From Lachnospiraceae bacterium (GTDB lineage: Bacteria > Bacillota > Clostridia > Lachnospirales > Lachnospiraceae): a stretch of DNA of 8,356 nucleotides. Positions 1 through 7,100 of this stretch are shown here, piece by piece. Position 1 is the stretch's first letter. Each line of letters begins with the position of its first letter. Below the pieces are notes generated by a model, which searched no databases, was not told the DNA's origin, and saw nothing but the letters and a program-made list of their open reading frames with translations. The stretch spans positions 1 to 8,356 of the forward strand of contig JAILPU010000021.1 of NCBI GenBank assembly GCA_024699395.1. The letters are read 5' to 3'. The position numbers were made by a program, and so were the translations under genes.

Positions 1-1313
1 GCCATGGGAGGCTTTATCTTAGAACTTGAGCTTGCTTTTGTATCCATGAAAAGAATATGTCTGTTGGGAATGATATTGGGCTTTCTCACATTTCCCAAAG
101 CATCGAACATACCCATCTCGGCAATGGCATAGAAATAGATATTGTCCTCACCTATAAACTGATAAACCTGAGCATCATCGTCATTCCACCACTTCTGCCA
201 CTCATTGTCGTCAAAGCCCTTTTCCTTTAAGTAGGTTCTGGTAAAGGAAATAGGTGCCCACAATGATTCGGGCCATACCCAGAAGGTAAGATCCTTCTGA
301 TCCTCTTTGTCGGGAACAGGCACACCCCACTCCACATTTCCTGAAAGTCTGAAGGGAACCAGTGTTTTACCCGCAGTGTAATGGATATTGTTACTCTCAA
401 GAACCTTCCTTGCTTTATCTCTGTCGTCAAGAGATTTAAACTTGCACATAATGGATTTTCTCTTTTCCTCATCCACAAGCTCATGCTCGGGGAACTCCTT
501 GAAAAGAGCATCCGTGTCCACATCCTCAAGATACTTCTTGGGAATATGAATAAGAGGTTTTTCCAAGAACTCATCAATAATGGTAACTGCGTACTTACGC
601 ATATTGGATTTTTGTTTGATCTCGGTCATGTATTCCCTTAAGGAATCGATATCATCTTCCAACTTGTAGTACCAGTTGGTCACATCCACGAAGGAAGGCT
701 TTTTGCCGGAAAGAACGCTGATTGGGTTGATAAGCTCCTGGGGCATATACTGATGACCCAGTGAACACTCGTCCGCATAAGCCTTTTCTGACTGGCATCC
801 CTCAATGGGGCATCGTCCCACAACCTGTCTTCCGTTAAGAATAACTCCCAGCTCATCGTCAAAAAACTGAGGTGTGGAAAGCTTTTCAAGATATCCCTTT
901 TCATAAAGGGTGTTAAAAACCTCAGCCGATGTCTTATCGTGCATCTTTCCGCTCTCGCCGAGAGCAGATGCTCCGAAAAGATTAAGGCTGATGCCGTACT
1001 TGTTCAGTGTAGCCTTCTGTTTTATATGATTGGACTCAACATATTCCTTAATGCTTTTATCATATCCGTTTTCTTTAAGCTTTCTGTAGCTTTCAAGTGC
1101 GGGAGAACCGTAACAGTCCGTTCCCGAAACAAATATTACATTGTCCTTGCCGATCCTGTCTCTCATAAATCTGGCAAAAACATCAGCATGTACAAACATT
1201 CCTCCCACATGTCCGAAATGAAGTTCCTTATTACCGTAGGGCATACCTCCGGTTATCACACAACGCTTGGGAAAAACAGGTTTTTCACCCGGTCTTATTC
1301 TGTCATTGTACAT
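1..1313 (-). CDS. metG: Methionyl-tRNA synthetase-like class I tRNA ligase (C-terminus beyond window)
   Basis: The first 437 codons are present and the gene runs off the left edge. Seen: the HIGH-type motif PYGN..LHFGH at residues 25-35, FVSGTDCYGSP at 61-71, a zinc-knuckle-like cluster (C168, C173, C183, H187), GNVEWGVPVP at 325-334, and FIGEDNIYFY at 387-396, which matches FIGKDIVYFH of MetRS. Known: MetRS charges tRNA-Met in the cytoplasm using ATP and methionine. Odd: where KMSKS belongs there is KASSS (426-430) followed by SKIKPP, so the second lysine is missing. About 70 residues (250-320) are inserted before the NVEWG segment compared with ordinary MetRS. I recall a Firmicutes class I tRNA ligase family sharing the KASSS loop, so this is probably a family trait rather than decay. 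ATG at 1313 is chosen because AGAGAGG lies 7 nt upstream. True substrate is uncertain. Confidence 0.85.
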   Translation of the reverse strand, partial: MYNDRIRPGEKPVFPKRCVITGGMPYGNKELHFGHVGGMFVHADVFARFMRDRIGKDNVIFVSGTDCYGSPALESYRKLKENGYDKSIKEYVESNHIKQKATLNKYGISLNLFGASALGESGKMHDKTSAEVFNTLYEKGYLEKLSTPQFFDDELGVILNGRQVVGRCPIEGCQSEKAYADECSLGHQYMPQELINPISVLSGKKPSFVDVTNWYYKLEDDIDSLREYMTEIKQKSNMRKYAVTIIDEFLEKPLIHIPKKYLEDVDTDALFKEFPEHELVDEEKRKSIMCKFKSLDDRDKARKVLESNNIHYTAGKTLVPFRLSGNVEWGVPVPDKEDQKDLTFWVWPESLWAPISFTRTYLKEKGFDDNEWQKWWNDDDAQVYQFIGEDNIYFYAIAEMGMFDALGNVRKPNIIPNRHILFMDTKASSSSKIKPPM

Positions 1314-1320
1314 ATAATAA

Positions 1321-1327
1321 CCTCTCT
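1321..1327 (-). promoter_or_regulatory. Ribosome binding site of metG-like gene
   Basis: AGAGAGG on the minus strand lies 7 nt upstream of the ATG at 1313. It fixes this start as the first residue of the MetRS-like protein. Confidence 0.7.
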
Positions 1328-1413
1328 TTTACATACATTAATACGTCACACGAAAATTGCCACATACTTAAATTCCGACGTCCGGCGCGACCTAATTATT
1401 CAACAATTACATT

Positions 1414-1430
1414 ATGTGCAGATAGCACAT
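1414..1430 (-). other. Small hairpin in metG-like leader
   Basis: ATGTGC and GCACAT are perfect 6-nt arms around a 5-nt loop. They sit inside the ~160-nt untranslated leader between the predicted promoter (1478-1506) and the start codon at 1313. No T-run follows, so it is not a terminator. No T-box core (GGTGGNACCGCG type) is visible in the leader. The role is unknown. Confidence 0.4.
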
Positions 1431-1477
1431 CATATTGTCGCATTTTTCTATGTAATAAAAATACGTGACCAAACCTA

Positions 1478-1506
1478 AATATAACACTTAGCGCCTTTGT
1501 TTTCAA
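1478..1506 (-). promoter_or_regulatory. Sigma-A-type promoter for metG-like gene
   Basis: On the minus strand the -35 is TTGAAA (1501-1506), the spacer is exactly 17 nt, and the -10 is TATATT (1478-1483). Transcription would begin near 1471, giving a leader of about 158 nt. The promoter lies about 100 nt downstream of the glpK stop, so the metG-like gene can be expressed independently of glpK. No factor-independent terminator is visible between the two genes, so read-through from glpK is also possible. Confidence 0.6.
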
Positions 1507-1519
1507 TAGTATCCGGCGC

Positions 1520-1616
1520 GTCATCACGGCACGGCCACAGTATCTCACTCCTGGTCATGGCACTGCCATAGAAACTCGCTCTTCGTCACAGACACCGCCA
1601 TAGCATCTCACTCTTC
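1520..1616 (-). repeat. Three degenerate ~32-bp tandem repeats at the 3' end of glpK
   Basis: Three consecutive units lie at 1585-1616 (32 bp), 1554-1584 (31 bp) and 1520-1553 (34 bp). On the minus strand each starts with a GAAGAGTGAG-like block, continues with CTATGGC or CTGTGGC, then GTG, and ends in TGAC. The first unit overlaps the last glpK codons (Glu-Glu-stop). The other two are non-coding and end just upstream of the promoter of the next gene. Adjacent units agree at roughly three quarters of positions by eye. The period is not a multiple of three, so they are not remnants of an in-frame protein repeat. Confidence 0.65.
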
Positions 1617-3110
1617 ATCATCGGCCCAGCTCAAAGCGCACCTCACTGCGCGCCTCCAGCCCTTTAAGCGTTTAGCCCTCTCTTCTTGTGACATCTGTGT
1701 CACAAATCTTCTGCCCACATTCTTGTTGGCTTTTATCTCTTCGATTCCGGACCAGAATCCCACGGTAATGCCTGCCAGATATGCGGCTCCCAGTGCGGTG
1801 GATTCCAGACAGCCCGGTCTTACAACCTCTTTGTCAAGGATATCCGACTGAAACTGCATAAGGAGATCGTTTGCTGCGGCACCTCCGTCAACCCAGAGAT
1901 TTTTAAGGCTTATGCCGCTGTCTTTTTCCATGGCAAACAAAATATCAGCAGTCTGGTAAGCTATGGATTCCAGTGTTGCCCTGATGAAATCCTCCTTGGT
2001 GCAGCCTCTTGTAAGTCCCACCACACAGCCTCTTGCCCGGGAATTCCAGAATGGCGCTCCCATTCCGGCAAAAGCAGGCACTATATAAACATCGTTACAG
2101 TCCTTACTCTCTTTGGCATATTCCTCCGACTGTGACGCCGTCTTGATCATTCTCATTCCGTCTCTTAGCCACTGTATGGCAGCTCCTCCTACAAAAACGC
2201 TTCCCTCAAGGGCGTATCCGGGTTCGTCATCAAAACCCGCCGTAAGAGTTGTGAGAAGTCCGCTTTCGGAGAGCACGAACCTGTTTTTCATGTTCATAAG
2301 CATGAAGCACCCGGTTCCGTAGGTGTTTTTCACCTCTCCGGCGTCAAAACAACACTGTCCGAATAAAGCAGCCTGCTGGTCTCCCGCAATTCCCGCCACA
2401 GGAATCTGCGCTCCCAAAACGCTCTCATCCGTCATTCCGAAATTATGTCCCGAAGGATAAACCTCGGGAAGAAGGGATTTGGGAATTCCAAAAATATCAA
2501 GAAGCCTTTCATCCCACTTCAAATTCACAATGTCATAAAGCATGGTTCTGGATGCATTGGTTCTGTCGGTGGCATGAACTCTGCCCTTTGTCAGATTCCA
2601 TAAAAGCCAGGTGTCCACGGTTCCAAACAGGAGTCTTCCCTCTTTTGCTTTTTGGGCCGCGCCCTCCACATTATCAAGAATCCACTTAATCTTGGTGGCA
2701 CTGAAATACGCATCGGGAATGAGACCCGTGGTCTTCCTTATATATTCCGCATCCTCTTTTTTTAAACCTTCTATAATATTGGCGGTTCTCCTACACTGCC
2801 ACACAATGGCATTGTAAACCGGCTCCCCTGTCTCCTTATCCCAGATAATGCAAGTTTCTCTCTGGTTGGTGATACCCACAGCATCTATTTTCTCAGGTCC
2901 GATGCCGGACAAAGCCATGCACTCCACCGCGACAGATAACTGTGAAGACCATATCTCCTTGGGATTGTGCTCCACCCAACCGGGTTGGGGATAAATCTGC
3001 GAAAACTCCTTTTGCTGCATCCCACAGATATTGCCTTTTTTGTCAAAAATAATACATCTGGAACTTGTAGTACCCTGGTCTAAGGCCATTATATAATGTT
3101 TGTCATCCAT
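1608..3110 (-). CDS. glpK: Glycerol kinase
   Basis: Full-length FGGY-family kinase of 500 residues, the usual GlpK length. It catalyses ATP + glycerol to sn-glycerol 3-phosphate in the cytoplasm, trapping glycerol for glycolysis or lipid synthesis. Seen: the phosphate-binding start [10 protein letters not shown] (9-18), glycerol-contact residues R84-E85 in NQRET, Y135 and D244 (catalytic base, in [12 protein letters not shown]), the [10 protein letters not shown] segment (162-171), [11 protein letters not shown] (261-271), and [17 protein letters not shown] (407-423). Odd: the histidine phosphorylated by HPr in enterococcal and Bacillus GlpK aligns with S230. The Arg of the E. coli fructose-1,6-bisphosphate site aligns with Q235. 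Neither control therefore appears conserved. No glpF or glpD is adjacent. The start at 3110 is preceded by AGGGGG. Confidence 0.97.
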   Translation of the reverse strand: MDDKHYIMALDQGTTSSRCIIFDKKGNICGMQQKEFSQIYPQPGWVEHNPKEIWSSQLSVAVECMALSGIGPEKIDAVGITNQRETCIIWDKETGEPVYNAIVWQCRRTANIIEGLKKEDAEYIRKTTGLIPDAYFSATKIKWILDNVEGAAQKAKEGRLLFGTVDTWLLWNLTKGRVHATDRTNASRTMLYDIVNLKWDERLLDIFGIPKSLLPEVYPSGHNFGMTDESVLGAQIPVAGIAGDQQAALFGQCCFDAGEVKNTYGTGCFMLMNMKNRFVLSESGLLTTLTAGFDDEPGYALEGSVFVGGAAIQWLRDGMRMIKTASQSEEYAKESKDCNDVYIVPAFAGMGAPFWNSRARGCVVGLTRGCTKEDFIRATLESIAYQTADILFAMEKDSGISLKNLWVDGGAAANDLLMQFQSDILDKEVVRPGCLESTALGAAYLAGITVGFWSGIEEIKANKNVGRRFVTQMSQEERAKRLKGWRRAVRCALSWADDEE

Positions 3111-3120
3111 ACCCTCTTAT

Positions 3121-3126
3121 CCCCCT
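3121..3126 (-). promoter_or_regulatory. Ribosome binding site of glpK
   Basis: AGGGGG on the minus strand lies 10 nt upstream of the glpK ATG at 3110. A second purine run (AGAGGG) sits only 1 nt from the ATG, too close to serve. No convincing promoter with both -35 and -10 lies between ppiB and glpK. The only -10-like hexamer, TATAAA at 3127-3132, touches the Shine-Dalgarno sequence. Confidence 0.5.
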
Positions 3127-3139
3127 TTTATACCAAACC

Positions 3140-3169
3140 GCTCTCCACCTCCGAAAAAGAGGGGAGAGC
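3140..3169 (-). other. Hairpin between ppiB and glpK
   Basis: An imperfect inverted repeat has GCTCTCC/GGAGAGC outer arms (7 bp), CCTC/GAGG inner arms (4 bp), a single bulged base and a 7-nt loop. It begins about 33 nt after the ppiB stop and ends just before the glpK ribosome binding site. No proper T-run follows on either strand. It could be a weak ppiB terminator, an mRNA-stability element, or a control element for glpK. The sequence does not decide between these. Confidence 0.5.
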
Positions 3170-3202
3170 AATTTTCAAGCGTTTCTTTAATTGTTTTATG
3201 TA

Positions 3203-3697
3203 TTAATCCTGAAGTGTAACCTTGGTCATAACAATGTCCGAAACAGGTCTGTCTCTGAAATCTGTGGGTGTCTCAGCAATCTCATTTACAACCTCCATGC
3301 CGGAAATAACTTTTCCGAAAGCCGCATATGCGCCATCCAAATGAGGTGCGTCCTTGTGCATAATAAAGAACTGGCTTCCTGCCGAATCGGGATCCATAGC
3401 TCTCGCCATGGAAAGAACTCCTGCAGTGTGAAGAAGATTGTTCTCAAATCCGTTCTGAGAAAACTCTCCCTTAATGCAGTAACCGGGGCCGCCGCAGCCT
3501 GTGCCTTCGGGATCTCCGCCCTGAATCATGAAGCCATTAATTACTCTGTGAAAAATAAGTCCGTCATAGAAACCCTTCTTAACAAGATCCACAAAGTTTT
3601 CAACGGTAACAGGAGCAACATCGGGATAAAGTTCCGCGGTAATGGTCGCTCCGTTATTGATTTCAAATGTAACTATGGGATTTTTAGTATCTGCCAT
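3203..3697 (-). CDS. ppiB: Cyclophilin-type peptidyl-prolyl cis-trans isomerase
   Basis: A 164-residue single-domain cyclophilin with no signal peptide, so cytoplasmic; it speeds cis-trans isomerisation of Xaa-Pro bonds and assists folding. Seen: NFVDLVKKGFYDG (34-46), catalytic FHRVINGFMIQGGDP (49-63) with the essential Arg at R51, SAGSQFFI (105-112) with Q109 and F111 of the active-site floor, and LDGAYAAFGKV (120-130). The residue matching human cyclophilin A Trp121 is H119; lack of that Trp is common in bacterial forms and usually lowers cyclosporin affinity. The ATG at 3697 has GAGG (3706-3709) 8 nt upstream. It sits between the terminator at 3849-3895 and glpK, 92 bases from the latter. 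The gene symbol is by family; paralogues are common. Confidence 0.95.
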   Translation of the reverse strand: MADTKNPIVTFEINNGATITAELYPDVAPVTVENFVDLVKKGFYDGLIFHRVINGFMIQGGDPEGTGCGGPGYCIKGEFSQNGFENNLLHTAGVLSMARAMDPDSAGSQFFIMHKDAPHLDGAYAAFGKVISGMEVVNEIAETPTDFRDRPVSDIVMTKVTLQD

Positions 3698-3730
3698 TTT
3701 AATAACCTCGCATTTTTATTTATTATTCAA

Positions 3731-3759
3731 AGTATATCATAACCCTTGTTTTATGCATA
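3731..3759 (-). promoter_or_regulatory. Probable ppiB promoter
   Basis: On the minus strand the -10 is TATACT (3731-3736), with a 17-nt spacer and a weak -35, TATGCA (3754-3759). Transcription would start near 3724, leaving a leader of about 27 nt that carries the GAGG ribosome binding site. It lies downstream of the strong terminator closing the large secreted-protein gene, so ppiB needs a promoter here. Confidence 0.5.
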
Positions 3760-3786
3760 GATAGAAACAGCCCATCAGGTACTGTA

Positions 3787-3821
3787 ACGCACACGTTGCG
3801 TCGGTGAAAAATTCTTCCGAC
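3787..3821. other. Two small overlapping hairpins upstream of ppiB
   Basis: ACGCA/TGCGT (3787-3791 with 3797-3801, 5-nt loop) and GTCGG/CCGAC (3800-3804 with 3817-3821) are short perfect arms that share two bases, so they would exclude each other. They lie between the terminator and the ppiB promoter. Apart from these, the promoter and the terminator, I see nothing else in 3698-3848. Confidence 0.25.
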
Positions 3822-3848
3822 ATATCAATTATTTGGCATTCATACTAT

Positions 3849-3895
3849 AAAAACGACAGGGGAGTAAATTTCACTCCCCTGTCGTTATATTTTTT
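3849..3895 (-). terminator. Strong bidirectional intrinsic terminator
   Basis: Perfect 14-bp arms (3852-3865 and 3873-3886; core CGACAGGGGAGT) enclose a 7-nt loop. On the minus strand the stem ends in five Ts followed by ATA. On the plus strand it is followed by a T-rich tract to 3900 and beyond. On the minus strand it closes the large secreted-protein gene, about 230 nt after its stop codon, and insulates ppiB. No plus-strand gene is visible that would need it. Confidence 0.9.
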
Positions 3896-3900
3896 ATTCT

Positions 3901-4116
3901 TTTTGCAGACTGTGTTTTCCCTCACATCATTGATTAGTTACAATAATTTGGCAAAACACGGAGACTGCGTTTTTAGTCTGAATATCTTGCTCACATTTTC
4001 GATTTCCTGCAATACATTTAATCCGCTATACCGGCTATGTATTACAACAATCCGAATAAACTCCCATACATTTAATAATCATCTGCGTTCATTTAATCAG
4101 ACCCACAGGTTGCATA
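3901..4116 (-). other. AT-rich 3' untranslated stretch of the secreted-protein gene
   Basis: About 230 nt lie between the stop codon at 4117 and the terminator. I see no credible coding sequence, only frames of under 20 codons. The word ATTAAATG recurs three times on the minus strand (around 4014-4021, 4072-4079 and 4090-4097), twice within the longer word ATTAAATGTAT. The stretch probably belongs to the transcript of the large gene. Confidence 0.4.
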
Positions 4117-7100
4117 TTACAGACCGAATTTCTTACGTATATCTTTAAATTCACTTGAGACAATAAAGAAACTGTAGGCATCCTTCCAGGTCTTGGAACC
4201 GTTTTCAATAGAAGAAAGCCAATAGTTAAGTCCTTCCTCTTCCCCTTCTCTGTCAAAGAAGGTTCTGTAAAGTCTCTTTACCTTCTCCTCCATTGTAAGA
4301 TTGTATCCCACAAATTCTTCACAGTTAAAGAAGTATGTGGAAAGGCTGTTGATGGACTGTTCTTTCTTAACGATTGCGCTTACCCAGTATTCAAGGCCTG
4401 CACCGTCAAAGCTTCTGTCCATGGCTTTGGTGTACATTCTTGCCACAAACTTAGCAAGCTCGGGATTCTTGGAGCAATATTCGTAGTATACGAAATCTCC
4501 CACCTTGATTCCTGCGTTGTCACAAATATTTATAAATTCCGGACAGTTGGCCATGGCCTTCATAATAAGCTCTCTGCCTTCTCCGACATCAAGTCTTCCC
4601 ATCCAGTAAGCAAATCCTCCTGCATCCTCTTCCTTAATGGTGTCTCTGTTTCTTCCCATAAGAACTGCGTACATATCAAGGAGGAAGTCCTCATTCGTTT
4701 TTTTCTTGGAAGTGTATTCCTTACCGGATTCTCCCACGATGAAATACTGAACAAGTCTTGCACCGCCAAAAGGCGCTCCGTCTTTATTGTTGGTCTTTAA
4801 GATATTGGTCCAGTAATTTACTCCGCTTGGATCCTTGGAAGGATCTCTGTCAAGTAAGAGTCTGTATACTCTGTTTACAAATTCAACAACGGGATCCGAT
4901 CCGGGATTTACTGTGGGAGCTACAGTGGGTTTCGCTGTGGGTTCACCGGGTTTTGCTGTAGGCTCTCCGGGTTTTGTGGTGGGTGCTCCCGTGGGTGTTG
5001 CACCGGGTTTCATCGTAGGCTCACCGGGTTTTGTTGTGGGTGCTCCCGTGGGTGTCGCACCGGGCTTCGTCGTAGGCTCTCCGGGTTTTGTGGTGGGTTC
5101 CTCCGTGGGTGTTGCACCGGGCTTCGCTGTAGCCTCTCCGGGTTTTGTTGTAGGTGCTACCGTGGGTGTTGCCGTGGCTGCCGATGCAGGTGTCGCTGTA
5201 GGCTTCGCCGTGGGCGCCTTTGTGGGTGCCGCCGTGGGATTCTTTGTGGGAGTCGCTATAGGTGCCTCTGTGGCAATGGGCATTCCATATGGTTCAAAGC
5301 GAAGCTCTTCCACAGGATTTCCGTTATCAAATCCTATCCTGTAAGTGCCGTTAGACATAATCACCCCGGCATCATCGGGATAAACAAGATTGCATTTTTC
5401 AATTTTGATAAAATTTGTTATATCGCCAATAGCCATTCTCATACTTTTAACGTATATATAAGAATCACTAATGGTAAGAGATCCGTTTCTAATCCCGTTA
5501 ACGATTCCGTAACCGGCATATACTTCCATATTGGCGTCAACTATACTAAGATTCTTGTCAAAATAAATTCCGGAACCGTTCGCCTCTATTGTAAGCTTTC
5601 CATCTCCGGTAAGAACCGTATTGTTGTCAACCTTAATGGTTCCCCCCAGATGAGAATCAGAATCCACACTCAGTGTAATTCCGTCCACATCAGTATTAAT
5701 GATATAGGGATCACTGTTTGCGCTATATTCACTGTCTCCCTTTATATGAAGTGTACGAGTACTGAAATCATAACTGAATACTCCGTCACCTGTGATATCA
5801 TCCCAGTTCATAGGGCTGACATCGATTCCGCACACTTTTAAGTTGAAGTTTGAAGAGGTACCTGTAGGAAGGGCTGAGGGTACCGTAAATAAATCTATAG
5901 GTCCGGGTATATTGGTTGGACCGGGTTGATTGGTGGGTATAGCAAAAGGTGTCGGTGAATCTGTATCCGGTACCGTAGGCACAAATCCTTCTCCGGGTGC
6001 TATCTTAAGTTCTTTTACCGATTCTCCGTTTAACCACAATGAATATTCATCAATGTAACAACCCTCAGGTGAAACGACGTAACAATCCTCCATAGAGAAA
6101 TTGTAATCAGCATATGTAATACCGCTATTTGTGACATGTACATATACTTTGGAATCGATAATCCTTATACCGTTATTATCGCCACATATACCTACAAAGC
6201 CATCCAATTCAAGATCCGCATCTTTAATTGTCAGTGATGCATCCTCAGTGTTAATACATCTCCAGGATGAACTAACGAGCAAATGACCCTCTCCGGTAAA
6301 TGTGGTATCTCCACAAAGTTCAATATAACCGCCTAATTCTGAATCATCTTCTGTATATATGGTAAGATTTTGGATATCACTCTCAATAATCGGTTTTGGA
6401 TATCCTGAAATATCTGAAACATCTTTGTTCCCGCAAATATAGAGTGTTTTGTTTTGGGGATGATATGAGAAAACACCGTCACCAAGAATATCACTGCAAT
6501 TTATGCTTGTAACATCGCATCCGGCTATGGTTAAACCATAGTGCTCAACCGATCCCGAAGGTGTAGGAGGTGTGCTCACTGAAGGAGTGGCTGTAGGTGA
6601 TAATGAAGGAGTAGCCGTAGGTGCCTGCGTGGGCTGCATGGTGGGTGTGGCTGAAGGATCTTCATCTTTTACAATCTCCACATATTTCAGCTCCCTGTCC
6701 TGTTCATCTGTCAATGTGACTCCCTTAACTTGATATTGTGTCGGGTCGACTATATGACATTTTTCAAGCTCTAAACCATTATTTTTAAATTCAATAGCGT
6801 GATTCGTTCCCGTAAGCTTTGCATTTGAATTGATAAATCTCACACTGCTATGATAGGAACCTATGGCAACAAATCCCGACAGATTAAGATTGGCATTTTT
6901 AACTGTAAGGGTACAATCCTGAGGGGAAATAACATATGCTTCAGGATCATTCATAGTGAGACATCCTCTACCGGTTATGGTAGTATCCGCCCAAAGGGAA
7001 ATATAACTTGACAAATAAGAATTGCTCATGACATTAATCGTAAGATTATCTGTTCCGTTCTCAATAACTGCGTATTTGGACTCTATATCGTTATAATCTC

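Noticed and set aside
939..1478. Plus-strand 179-codon ORF
   Set aside because: It lies antisense to the conserved MetRS-like reading frame and its promoter; the translation resembles no family.
1314..1607. T-box or other known riboswitch before the metG-like gene
   Set aside because: No T-box core or other conserved riboswitch words were found on the minus strand.
3111..3202. glpK promoter using TATAAA at 3127-3132
   Set aside because: The matching -35 (TTCGGA) is poor, and transcription would begin inside the ribosome binding site.
3191..3742. Plus-strand 183-codon ORF
   Set aside because: It is antisense to the well-conserved cyclophilin gene and has no family-like motifs.
4927..5151. 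CRISPR-like array
   Set aside because: The 57-bp units are contiguous, coding and without unique spacers.
4835..5344. Plus-strand 169-codon ORF with GFVVGAPVGVAPG repeats
   Set aside because: It is the mirror of the Thr/Pro linker repeat of the minus-strand gene; it has no ribosome binding site and its repeats follow from the antisense of Thr-Lys-Pro-Gly codons.
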